Shown here piece after piece: positions 5,531 through 11,235 of a stretch of 12,558 nucleotides of DNA. Position 1 is the stretch's first letter. Each line of letters begins with the position of its first letter. This DNA is from JAGVWT01 sp964538405 (GTDB taxonomy: Archaea; Nanobdellota; Nanobdellia; Pacearchaeales; GW2011-AR1). Position numbers and translations under genes: made by a program. The stretch is taken from assembly GCA_964538405.1 (NCBI GenBank), contig CAZIET010000016.1, positions 1-12,558 of the forward strand, written 5' to 3'. Under the pieces are notes generated by a model that saw nothing but the letters and a program-made list of their open reading frames with translations, ran no database searches and was not told where the DNA came from.

Positions 5531-7138
5531 ATGGGAGACAAACCTTTAGTTATTATGCCTGAAGATATACAAAGAATTATTGGAAAGGATGCCCAAAGAA
5601 ATAACATTATGGCTGCAAAGCTAGTTGCTGATGTTGTAAAAACAACTTTAGGCCCAAAAGGAATGGATAAGATGCTTGTTTCCCCTACAAACGATATTAT
5701 TGTTACAAATGATGGAGTCACGATTCTTGAAGAGATGCAGATAGAGCATCCTGCTGCAAAGATGATGGTTGAAATCGCAAAGACTCAGGAGACAGAAGTA
5801 GGGGACGGAACTACTACGGCAGTGATGATTGCAGGAAAACTTTTGGAAAACGCGGAAAAATTACTTGATTCAAAGATACATCCAACAGTTATTTCAAAAG
5901 GATATAGAATTGCAGCAGACAAGGCACAGCAAATACTAAAAGAAATTGCAATTAGGATAACTCCAAACGACGAGGATTTATTGAAACAGATAGCGATGAC
6001 TGCAATGACTGGAAAGGCCGCGGAATCCTCCAAAGAAAAGTTTGCAGACATAATTGTAAAATCAATAAAGCAGATTAATGACAATGGCAAAATTGATATT
6101 AACAATCTGAAAATTGAAAAATCAAAAGGAGATGGAATTGAAGACACGGAATTGATTTCAGGAATTGTTTTTGACAAGGAAAAGATTTCACATGACATGC
6201 CGTTAAAAGTCATAAATGCAAGAATAGCATTAGTTGATTTTCCTATTGAATTGAAAAATCCTGAAATAGATACGAAAATCTCAATCTCCACGCCGGAACA
6301 GTTGCATGGATTTCTAGAACAAGAGGAAAGGGAGATAAAAAAAATGATTGAAAAAATAAGACTTTCAGGGGCTAATGTTGTTTTATGCCAGAAGGGTGTC
6401 GATGATTTTGCTGCTTATCTGTTATCAAAGCAAGGAGTTTACGCGTGCAGAAGGGTTGCAAGAAGCGATATGGAAAAATTGTCAAAGGCAACAGGAGGAA
6501 AAATCGTAAGCAACCTGAATGAATTGACTTCTGTGGAACTGGGAAACGCAGAAACTGTGGAAGAAGTTAAGCATGGAGAAGATACTTTGACATATGTTCG
6601 CGGATGCAGAAATCCAAAGGCATTGACTATTTTGATTCACGGCGGAACGAGTCACGTCATTGACGAAATTGAACGTGCCATAAAAGACGGATTGGGAGAT
6701 GTTTCATGTTCTTTAAAGGATGGATTGATCGTGCCAGGAGGGGGAGCTGTTGAAATTGAACTTGCAAGAAGACTTCGGGAGTTTTCGCAGGGATTGAAAG
6801 GGAGGGAGCAGTTGGCAGTCGAGCAGTTTGCATCCGCCTTGGAGTTTATTCCAATAACTCTTGCAGAGAATGCGGGAATTGATCCTATAGATGTTCTTAC
6901 AGAATTGAAGGCAAAACATGATGCTGGAGAGAGAAACGCCGGATTGAATCTTTTTACAAATAAAATTGAAGACGTTCTTGCTTCAAAAGTCGTGGAGCCA
7001 ATGAGAATAAAAAGCCAGGCAATAAATTCCGCCACAGATGTTGCAGTCATGATTCTAAGAATTGATGATGTGATTGCTTCTTCAGGAAACAAAAAGTCCA
7101 AAGGAAGTGGTGCTTCAATGATGGGTGATGATTACTAA
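5531..7138 (+). CDS. ths: Thermosome subunit (group II chaperonin)
   Basis: 535 residues, a normal length for the family. It builds the double-ring cytosolic chaperonin that folds proteins using ATP and a built-in lid. ATP-site motifs are in order: G-P-K-G-M-D-K-M-L (41-49), N-D-G-V-T-I-L (60-66) and G-D-G-T-T-T (91-96). The hydrolytic Asp is at 386 (E-R-A-I-K-D-G), with the equatorial motif V-P-G-G-G-A-V-E at 401-408. The apical and lid-forming region spans roughly 200-370. The C-terminal tail is short (G-S-G-A-S-M-M-G-D-D-Y) and lacks the long Gly/Met repeats seen in many archaeal subunits. A single subunit gene is in view; whether the ring is homo- or hetero-oligomeric cannot be told. No intein. 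Confidence 0.98.
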   Translation: MGDKPLVIMPEDIQRIIGKDAQRNNIMAAKLVADVVKTTLGPKGMDKMLVSPTNDIIVTNDGVTILEEMQIEHPAAKMMVEIAKTQETEVGDGTTTAVMIAGKLLENAEKLLDSKIHPTVISKGYRIAADKAQQILKEIAIRITPNDEDLLKQIAMTAMTGKAAESSKEKFADIIVKSIKQINDNGKIDINNLKIEKSKGDGIEDTELISGIVFDKEKISHDMPLKVINARIALVDFPIELKNPEIDTKISISTPEQLHGFLEQEEREIKKMIEKIRLSGANVVLCQKGVDDFAAYLLSKQGVYACRRVARSDMEKLSKATGGKIVSNLNELTSVELGNAETVEEVKHGEDTLTYVRGCRNPKALTILIHGGTSHVIDEIERAIKDGLGDVSCSLKDGLIVPGGGAVEIELARRLREFSQGLKGREQLAVEQFASALEFIPITLAENAGIDPIDVLTELKAKHDAGERNAGLNLFTNKIEDVLASKVVEPMRIKSQAINSATDVAVMILRIDDVIASSGNKKSKGSGASMMGDDY

Positions 7139-7149
7139 AATATTTAAAT
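7139..7149 (+). promoter_or_regulatory. TATA box for the EF-hand/cupin operon
   Basis: AATATTTAAAT, starting just one base after the thermosome stop codon and centred about 25 bases upstream of the ATG at 7170. Confidence 0.6.
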
Positions 7150-7169
7150 TTCAAAATACATAAAATAGG

Positions 7170-7526
7170 ATGAAAAAAGAAATATTGTTTTTGGGGTTGT
7201 TAGGTAGTTTTGGTTTAACTTATTTTGTGGGGGCTCATGCTGTTACGGGTGAATATAATCCAAGAAACCTTATGAGGAATTTAACTTTGGGTGATGAGAT
7301 TTATCAAAATGAATTTAGAAGATTTTTAAGAAATGCAGATACAAATAAAGACGGTTTAATGTATGATGAATTTGCGGCGGCATTTAAGAGGACGGGAGTA
7401 AAAGTATCTATGAGTTTAGATATGAATGAAAAATACTTGGATCCTAGTATTGTTATGAAATTTCCAAGACCAACTTTTGAACAGTTAAAAAAAGCTAATG
7501 AAAGCTATGAAGTAGAACGAAGATAA
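7170..7526 (+). CDS. Small exported or anchored protein with an EF-hand-like calcium loop
   Basis: 118 residues. Residues 1-24 form a signal peptide or anchor (M-K-K-E, hydrophobic stretch, G-A-H-A), so the rest probably lies outside the membrane. The central segment A-D-T-N-K-D-G-L-M-Y-D-E-F (about 52-64) resembles an EF-hand loop (D-x-N-x-D-G) flanked by helices (E-F-R-R-F-L-R before, F-A-A-A-F-K-R after). Compared with the canonical DxNxDGxIxxxE-F, one residue is missing between the Gly and the final acidic residue, so position 12 is Phe and Glu is at 11. Calcium binding is therefore plausible but not certain. The remaining 45 residues show no recognised motif. It is the first gene of a two-gene operon with the cupin. 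No specific function can be assigned. Confidence 0.75.
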   Translation: MKKEILFLGLLGSFGLTYFVGAHAVTGEYNPRNLMRNLTLGDEIYQNEFRRFLRNADTNKDGLMYDEFAAAFKRTGVKVSMSLDMNEKYLDPSIVMKFPRPTFEQLKKANESYEVERR

Positions 7527-7527
7527 T

Positions 7528-7869
7528 ATGATCATAAAAAAAGAGCAGGCAAACCCAGAAGATTGGGAAGAGAGTACTATTTTAGATTACCCTATGCCGA
7601 ATGAGAAAGTTGGAATTTCTTCTCAAGAACATCAAGGAAGAGTGCCAAAAAAAGGATGGGGGGTTAACACTGTTTGTTATGAAGTAATGTATGTTCTTGG
7701 GGGTACTGCTGAAATTTATGTTGATGATGAACATTACAAAGTAAAAGAAGGAGATGTTATCATTCTTCAACCTAAAAGTAAATCATACCTTATTGGTAAT
7801 AAATTACACCTATTAACAATTACTCAACCGAACTGGTATAAAGAACAATATAAAGAAGTTGCAAAGTAA
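7528..7869 (+). CDS. Small single-domain cupin
   Basis: 113 residues with a cupin beta-barrel pattern: Y-E-V-M-Y-V-L-G-G-T-A-E-I-Y-V-D-D (about 51-67), then Y-K-V-K-E-G-D-V-I-I-L-Q-P (about 70-82), typical of cupin motifs 1 and 2 with the turn G-D-V. The His residues that normally bind metal in motif 1 (HxH) and motif 2 (His after PxG) are absent; only His69, in D-E-H-Y, lies nearby. It may therefore be a non-metal cupin that binds a sugar or small ligand, or simply a structural one. Its ATG follows the stop of the EF-hand gene by one base, so the two are co-transcribed and probably translationally coupled. The role of the pair is unknown. Confidence 0.82.
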   Translation: MIIKKEQANPEDWEESTILDYPMPNEKVGISSQEHQGRVPKKGWGVNTVCYEVMYVLGGTAEIYVDDEHYKVKEGDVIILQPKSKSYLIGNKLHLLTITQPNWYKEQYKEVAK

Positions 7870-7877
7870 GTATAAAT

Positions 7878-7887
7878 CTTTTAAACC
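7878..7887 (+). promoter_or_regulatory. TATA box for tRNA-Gly
   Basis: CTTTTAAACC centred about 27 bases before the mature tRNA 5' end at 7910. Confidence 0.55.
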
Positions 7888-7909
7888 TTAATTATTCTCT
7901 AAATTACAA

Positions 7910-7980
7910 GCGTGGTTAATTTAGTGGTAGAATAGGACGTTGCCAACGTTCATACGCGGGTTCGATTCCCGCATCACGCA
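7910..7980 (+). tRNA. trnG-GCC: tRNA-Gly (anticodon GCC), no intron
   Basis: 71 nt. Acceptor GCGTGGT pairs with ATCACGC (one G-U), with discriminator A and no encoded CCA (the next bases are TCC). The D-arm ATTT/GAAT has loop AGTGGTA. The anticodon stem GGACG/CGTTC carries loop TTGCCAA, giving anticodon GCC (reads GGC and GGU). The variable loop is ATAC, and the T-arm is GCGGG-TTCGATT-CCCGC. All arms are intact. Confidence 0.97.
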
Positions 7981-7992
7981 TCCTTCACAAAA

Positions 7993-8002
7993 GATTTAAA
8001 TC
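7993..8002 (+). promoter_or_regulatory. TATA box for the 66-residue gene
   Basis: GATTTAAATC centred about 25 bases upstream of the ATG at 8022. Confidence 0.55.
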
Positions 8003-8021
8003 CAAAATTTCTTGATTTTAT

Positions 8022-8222
8022 ATGGAAAATGAGTATGTACATAGCTCGGAAGTTGACCATGATTTGTACAAGGAAGGAAAAGGTGATGATGAAAAAATGG
8101 CCTATGTTATTGGAAAGAGAATGGCCGCAAGGATGAATGGGGTAGTTACCTCTTATCTTGAAAGATTGGTAGATTATGTTAGTAGAGGCTATGAAGGAAA
8201 AAGGTTTTCACCAGCTTACTAA
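8022..8222 (+). CDS. Hypothetical protein, 66 residues
   Basis: Unrecognised. It is soluble and charged, with a mixed acidic N-terminal half (residues 1-25, H-S-S-E-V-D-H-D-L-Y) and a probably helical second half (A-Y-V-I-G-K-R-M-A-A-R-M-N-G and Y-L-E-R-L-V-D-Y-V-S). It ends in a basic-aromatic tail. It has its own promoter. Its stop converges on the 43-residue gene of the opposite strand with only two bases between them. Confidence 0.65.
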   Translation: MENEYVHSSEVDHDLYKEGKGDDEKMAYVIGKRMAARMNGVVTSYLERLVDYVSRGYEGKRFSPAY

Positions 8223-8224
8223 TT

Positions 8225-8356
8225 TTACTTCTTTTTATGTTTGAAAAATTCAATTTGCCTTAAACGTTTTTTGGCTTCGGCTAATGTCTTATAACTTCCC
8301 ATGTTTCTTCCGCTTTCAGAAACAACCCTATATCCGTTTTTGGTCCTTTTTATCAT
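8225..8356 (-). CDS. Small basic 43-residue protein of a widespread unnamed family
   Basis: Begins M-I-K-R-T-K-N-G-Y-R-V-V-S-E-S-G-R-N-M-G-S-Y and ends F-F-K-H-K-K-K. The core pattern (a short strand, G-R-N-x-G, T-L-A-E-A-K-K-R-L-R-Q-I-E) resembles tiny conserved proteins I have seen in archaea, phages and candidate-phyla bacteria, usually annotated as hypothetical. The strand-strand-helix layout and strong positive charge suggest nucleic-acid or ribosome binding, which is inference only. The frame is open upstream to 8440, but I place the start at the ATG 8354-8356. The TATA box on the minus strand at 8374-8386 sits about 24 bases upstream of it, and the upstream extension would run across that promoter. 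Confidence 0.72.
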   Translation of the reverse strand: MIKRTKNGYRVVSESGRNMGSYKTLAEAKKRLRQIEFFKHKKK

Positions 8357-8373
8357 TCTAAATTCTAGATAAT

Positions 8374-8386
8374 GAAATATAAAAAT
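8374..8386 (-). promoter_or_regulatory. TATA box for the 43-residue gene
   Basis: Minus-strand ATTTTTATATTTC centred about 24 bases upstream of the ATG at 8356. It lies in the 82-base divergent promoter region shared with the gene at 8439. Confidence 0.5.
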
Positions 8387-8408
8387 GTGTGTAGTATCTT
8401 CAAAAAAG

Positions 8409-8418
8409 ATATTTAAAT
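8409..8418 (+). promoter_or_regulatory. TATA box for the 65-residue membrane protein gene
   Basis: ATATTTAAAT centred about 26 bases upstream of the ATG at 8439. It supports that ATG over the in-frame ATG at 8385. Confidence 0.58.
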
Positions 8419-8438
8419 TGGAAAAATTAATTAATAAC

Positions 8439-8636
8439 ATGAAAAAAGCATATGTTCATGAGCATGTTTATTGCCATGGATCTGGCGGAGCGGTTTATGG
8501 TTTGGGATTTATCGGAGCAGTGATTTATTATGTTTCAACTGTCACTACTTTCTGGATGGGGGTTTTGGGAATTTTGAAAGCGCTTGTTTGGCCAGCATTT
8601 TTGGCTTATGAATTGCTTAAGTTTTTAGGTGCGTAA
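8439..8636 (+). CDS. Small two-span membrane protein, 65 residues
   Basis: Starts M-K-K-A-Y-V-H-E-H-V-Y-C-H-G-S-G-G-A-V-Y-G-L-G-F. After the His-rich N-terminus come two hydrophobic helices (about 16-33: Y-G-L-G-F-I-G-A-V-I-Y-Y-V; and 40-63: M-G-V-L-G-I-L-K-A-L-V-W-P-A-F-L-A-Y). The pattern 'H-x-H...G-G-A-x-Y-G-x-G-x-I-G-A...W-P-A-x-L-x-Y-x-L-L' matches a small unnamed family I recall from archaea and candidate-phyla bacteria. Four His/Cys residues at 7, 9, 12 and 13 could bind metal, which is inference. An ATG at 8385 is in frame, but using it would place the start upstream of the TATA box and add residues with no membrane or family character. Confidence 0.78.
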   Translation: MKKAYVHEHVYCHGSGGAVYGLGFIGAVIYYVSTVTTFWMGVLGILKALVWPAFLAYELLKFLGA

Positions 8637-8637
8637 A

Positions 8638-9006
8638 TTATTTTTCAAAGCACACGTTGCAGTTTTTTGGAATACTCTTATCCTGATTTTTATGTAAGTC
8701 ACAGATTGTTTTGTTTTCCCTGAATTTTATGCATAAGTCGTAGATTCCCTTCATTACGCTTTTGTTTTTCTTGATTATCGATTCTGCGGTTTTTTCTATT
8801 TCAATTATTTCCTTGTTTGAGAATTTCACTTCACTTCCTCTTTTAGAACTGAAGTATTGAGAGATTGCAGACTCTGTTATTCCAAGAATTTCTGCTGCTT
8901 TCTTCTGACTTAAATCATATTTTTCTATGAAGATTCTTGCCAATTCCCTTCTTAATGCAGGAATAAGATACCATACTTCTATTTCCTGCGGCATTGTTTT
9001 TGACAT
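8638..9006 (-). CDS. HTH transcriptional regulator with Cys/His cluster (COG2522-like)
   Basis: 122 residues. The region L-S-Q-K-K-A-A-E-I-L-G-I-T-E-S-A-I-S-Q-Y-F (32-52) is a clear helix-turn-helix of the XRE/lambda-repressor type, with the recognition helix at T-E-S-A-I-S-Q-Y. It follows an N-terminal helix (Y-L-I-P-A-L-R-R-E-L-A-R) typical of the archaeal COG2522 regulators. The C-terminal part has Cys92, then C-x2-H...C-x2-C (Cys102, His105, Cys116, Cys119), suggesting a metal-bound or redox-sensitive site. Target genes are unknown. It is the last of three minus-strand genes in a row and has its own TATA box. The ATG at 9004-9006 is favoured by that box; Met5 is a less likely alternative. 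Its stop is one base from that of the 65-residue gene on the other strand. Confidence 0.88.
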   Translation of the reverse strand: MSKTMPQEIEVWYLIPALRRELARIFIEKYDLSQKKAAEILGITESAISQYFSSKRGSEVKFSNKEIIEIEKTAESIIKKNKSVMKGIYDLCIKFRENKTICDLHKNQDKSIPKNCNVCFEK

Positions 9007-9024
9007 GAAAAATTCAATTTAACG

Positions 9025-9037
9025 AAGTTTTTAAGAG
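9025..9037 (-). promoter_or_regulatory. TATA box for the HTH regulator gene
   Basis: Minus-strand CTCTTAAAAACTT centred about 25 bases upstream of the ATG at 9006. Confidence 0.55.
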
Positions 9038-9050
9038 TTTAGAATTAAAC

Positions 9051-9614
9051 TTATTTTGAACTCCAAACTAACTTATCAAAATAAGGTTTGCAAAAATCTA
9101 AATCAGGATTTGCATAACTATCAAAATCCCCTAACTTTATTGGGCCATTTCTGCCTACCCTAAATCCAACTCTTGCCACCTCATCAGTATCAAGTTTTGG
9201 GTCTTGAACCATATTTGGAACCATTGGATGAAGCTCACTCCACTTCACAGATAGTAAAGGATGTGCATTTCTTTGGGAATAATCTTCGGTTATTATGGCA
9301 ACAGGGTCTCCATCCGAACCAACTTCAAGAGCGTAAAATAAGGGGAGCTGACTGTCAAATTGGGTTAAGTTATATGCTGCTAAACCATCCATAAACCATA
9401 AGTCCCTTAAAAATTTAGTTTTAAGGTTGGTTCTTTCATCATGAGGGATTTTTCTAGCCACATTAACAGTTCTTCCATCAAGTGTTGCATGTCCAATGGA
9501 TATAGTTCCCATTCTTGTTCCCCCTCCAATAAATAAATCCCTTTGTCTGACAAAGGTTTCTTGAACAGGAGTTTTACTCGCGACTAGCTTATTTAAAAAA
9601 TCTAAATGGCGCAT
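9051..9614 (-). CDS. 187-residue protein resembling a degenerate protein kinase (possible pseudokinase-like fold)
   Basis: No firm family match. Several segments appear in protein-kinase order: a glycine-rich G-G-G-T-R-M-G-T (30-37); V-N-V-A-R-K with Lys55 at the place of the VAxK lysine; P-H-D-E-R-T (57-62), where Glu60 could be the helix-C Glu; a hinge-like A-I-I-T-E-D-Y-S (106-113); and R-N-G-P-I-K-L-G-D-F-D-S (155-166), which resembles the strand before DFG, with DFD in its place. An HRD-type catalytic loop is absent (T-D-E where HRD would fall), and the protein is too short for a full C-lobe. If the fold is right it probably binds a ligand and does not phosphorylate. I chose the ATG at 9614. 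The open frame also allows a TTG at 9641, but the only TATA-like box (9645-9656) is just five bases from that TTG and 36 from the ATG. Confidence 0.6.
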   Translation of the reverse strand: MRHLDFLNKLVASKTPVQETFVRQRDLFIGGGTRMGTISIGHATLDGRTVNVARKIPHDERTNLKTKFLRDLWFMDGLAAYNLTQFDSQLPLFYALEVGSDGDPVAIITEDYSQRNAHPLLSVKWSELHPMVPNMVQDPKLDTDEVARVGFRVGRNGPIKLGDFDSYANPDLDFCKPYFDKLVWSSK

Positions 9615-9644
9615 AAATTTATCTTTTTTCTTGCTTTTCAAGAA

Positions 9645-9656
9645 TTGTTATACTCT
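9645..9656 (-). promoter_or_regulatory. TATA-like box for the kinase-like gene
   Basis: Minus-strand AGAGTATAACAA centred about 36 bases upstream of the ATG at 9614, implying a leader of roughly 10 bases. It lies in the short gap after the ribbon-helix-helix gene, so co-transcription with that gene is also possible. Confidence 0.4.
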
Positions 9657-9658
9657 AG

Positions 9659-9820
9659 TTATATCTGTCCAGTCTGTGAGAATTTCTGCATTGCTTTTTC
9701 AAGGATTATCTGTGGTGCGAATCCTTTTCTGCTACAAGCCTTGACAAATTCATCGTAAACAGCCTGACTTACATTGTAGTCAAGTTTTCTTTTCTTTGCT
9801 TCTGGTGGTGTTGCTGCCAT
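9659..9820 (-). CDS. Ribbon-helix-helix (CopG/Arc-type) small DNA-binding protein, 53 residues
   Basis: Reads M-A-A-T-P-P-E-A-K-K-R-K-L-D-Y-N-V-S, then helices V-Y-D-E-F-V-K-A-C-S-R-K-G-F-A and P-Q-I-I-L-E-K-A-M-Q-K-F, ending Q-T-G-Q-I. The layout of a basic N-terminal arm, a short strand (R-K-L-D-Y-N-V), a first helix, a Gly-containing turn (R-K-G-F) and a second helix is the ribbon-helix-helix plan of dimeric repressors. I recall very similar small proteins in DPANN genomes. No toxin gene lies beside it, so a toxin-antitoxin role is not supported. Forty-four bases separate its stop from the ATG of the kinase-like gene on the same strand. The start is fixed by its TATA box. Confidence 0.8.
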   Translation of the reverse strand: MAATPPEAKKRKLDYNVSQAVYDEFVKACSRKGFAPQIILEKAMQKFSQTGQI

Positions 9821-9839
9821 GTCAAACAGAAAGAAGGGG

Positions 9840-9852
9840 GATTTATAAAATT
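9840..9852 (-). promoter_or_regulatory. TATA box for the ribbon-helix-helix gene
   Basis: Minus-strand AATTTTATAAATC-like element centred about 26 bases upstream of the ATG at 9820. It slightly overlaps the end of the next gene. Confidence 0.6.
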
Positions 9853-11159
9853 TAGTGTAAATTTAACACCAACACACAAGCTTCCTTATAGCAACCAACT
9901 GCTCCACTTTTGAAATTTCTATTTAATGTTTTCTGGGTGAATATGTCCCTAGAAGTCCATTCGTAAGCCATTGAGCTGAATTCTTCTTGACTCAAAGAAT
10001 CGAGTTTTTTTGAGATGTATTTAACATTTGTTAGTTCGTATTGCTCAGAGATAACTTTTAAATCTTTAACATCAATAAAATAGATATTTGAATTATAAAA
10101 CTTCTCAGAAAGATTTATTGCTATCTCATATGCATTTGGATTAAATAAGAGGCTGTTGGTAAAATTATTTTCTCTAGCAATATTGATCTGATTAAATACA
10201 TAATCTGACATGTTTTTTGATTCAAAATCGTCTTTATCAAAATAGCTTTGAATATATCCATCCTGCCATAGATAAAATACACCAAGCAGAAGCACTAAAA
10301 TAAAAGTCCATAGTAATTTATTTGAATGGTTTTTAGTTTTATTATTTTTAGGTATTTTTACATTACCTTTATATTTGTACGAATCGTTTTCAAGAATATG
10401 TTGTGCATTTCTCTGTATGTCATCTGAAATTAACTCGTGGGCAGTTTTATGTTTCTGTTTTTTAAATTCAGAAACCTTTGGAAATACTATTCTTTCCTTC
10501 TTCTTTGAAAGAAGCCTATCTAGAGCGTCTTTATAGTCATCACCTTCTTTTTTTAATTGTTTTTTCCAATGGCCAACGTATTCTGCACAAGGATGCCCAT
10601 CTTTTCGGCGATACTCTTCCATTAACAATTGAGATTCTATATCGGTACTGTGAAATCTAGGCATTCCTGTGGGCTTCGGGCGGATATGTTCGGAACAAAA
10701 TTCTTTTTCACAATATCTACATTTACTTTCTTTTTTATTATTACAGGGATTGTAACTACAGTGGTTTTTGTTTACTCTTTTAGATTTTGGTTTAATATTG
10801 GTTTTATACAAACCCGTTGTACCTGAAGGAGGTTTCCATAAACTAGTTTTCGTTTCTTCGTGAGTATCATGAAAAGCAGGGCTATGGTCTTTATGGTGTA
10901 AATGGCTCACTTCATGGGAAGCAGTTTCTTCTATCTCTTCAAAATCCATAATTTTGAGTTCTGTTTCAGCTATGCAGATTTCATTCTCATTAGTATGAAT
11001 ATGGGCTCTTTCCCCTTTGTTAAAATGGGTTAAATCCTTATGATCCCAAAAAGTTACCTTCGGAGTGGGGACTTTTAAGAAATTAGCAGAATTTTGAACT
11101 TCAGAAAGAAACTTTGCTTTTTTATGTTCGAGAATAGCTTTATCCCCTAAGGAGACCAT
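9852..11159 (-). CDS. Multidomain membrane protein: WLM/SprT-like metalloprotease, AN1-like zinc finger, one membrane span, CAP-like C-terminal domain
   Basis: 435 residues. Domain 1 (about 1-115) has H-E-V-S-H-L-H-H-K-D-H (His82, Glu83, His86, His92) followed by A-F-H, the HExxH...H pattern of WLM/SprT-type zinc proteases. Domain 2 (134-191) is an AN1-like zinc finger: Cys134, Cys139, Cys147, Cys150, Cys155, His158, then His189 and Cys191 after an insertion of about 30 residues. A charged linker (195-280) includes K-K-K-E-R. The single membrane span lies at about 283-298. Residues 315-435 resemble a CAP/SCP domain (I-N-I-A-R-E-N-N near the start; W-T-S-R-D-I-F-T-Q-K-T-L-N and G-A-V-G-C-Y-K-E-A-C near the end) without the usual His pair. 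Cys423 and Cys428 could form a disulfide. The Lys/Asn-rich stretch before the span predicts the protease and zinc finger inside and the CAP-like part outside. It could link cytosolic proteolysis to an external signal, which is inference. Domain calls fall in confidence from the first to the last. Confidence 0.82.
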   Translation of the reverse strand: MVSLGDKAILEHKKAKFLSEVQNSANFLKVPTPKVTFWDHKDLTHFNKGERAHIHTNENEICIAETELKIMDFEEIEETASHEVSHLHHKDHSPAFHDTHEETKTSLWKPPSGTTGLYKTNIKPKSKRVNKNHCSYNPCNNKKESKCRYCEKEFCSEHIRPKPTGMPRFHSTDIESQLLMEEYRRKDGHPCAEYVGHWKKQLKKEGDDYKDALDRLLSKKKERIVFPKVSEFKKQKHKTAHELISDDIQRNAQHILENDSYKYKGNVKIPKNNKTKNHSNKLLWTFILVLLLGVFYLWQDGYIQSYFDKDDFESKNMSDYVFNQINIARENNFTNSLLFNPNAYEIAINLSEKFYNSNIYFIDVKDLKVISEQYELTNVKYISKKLDSLSQEEFSSMAYEWTSRDIFTQKTLNRNFKSGAVGCYKEACVLVLNLH

Positions 11160-11177
11160 ACTGAATTAAATAAAATT

Positions 11178-11190
11178 GAGTATTTATTCC
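11178..11190 (-). promoter_or_regulatory. TATA box for the multidomain protease gene
   Basis: Minus-strand GGAATAAATACTC centred about 25 bases upstream of the ATG at 11159, in a 76-base divergent gap with sufB. Confidence 0.5.
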
Positions 11191-11204
11191 TTATCGATTC
11201 TAAA

Positions 11205-11216
11205 CCTTTAAAAATC
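11205..11216 (+). promoter_or_regulatory. TATA box for sufB
   Basis: CCTTTAAAAATC centred about 26 bases upstream of the ATG at 11236. Confidence 0.6.
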
Positions 11217-11235
11217 TTAACGATAGTTAATTATT

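Noticed and set aside
5785..6291. Long antisense ORF inside the thermosome gene
   Set aside because: It is fully covered by a certain chaperonin gene; Ser/Ile/Phe-rich antisense frames are common in such AT-rich genes.
6652..7101. Second long antisense ORF inside the thermosome gene
   Set aside because: Same reasoning: no promoter, no recognisable domain, and complete overlap with a certain gene.
8385..8438. N-terminal extension of the 65-residue membrane protein to the ATG at 8385
   Set aside because: The TATA box at 8409-8418 lies inside this extension, so the mRNA should start after it.
8357..8440. N-terminal extension of the 43-residue gene to 8440
   Set aside because: The extension crosses the gene's own TATA box and adds sequence without protein-like character; the ATG at 8356 fits the promoter spacing.
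9615..9641. TTG start for the kinase-like gene
   Set aside because: The only TATA-like box lies five bases upstream of the TTG, so transcription would start beyond it; the ATG at 9614 fits.
9659..9820. RHH gene as the antitoxin of a toxin-antitoxin pair
   Set aside because: The adjacent genes do not resemble a RelE, PIN, Fic or HEPN toxin, so the RHH protein is better treated as a stand-alone regulator.
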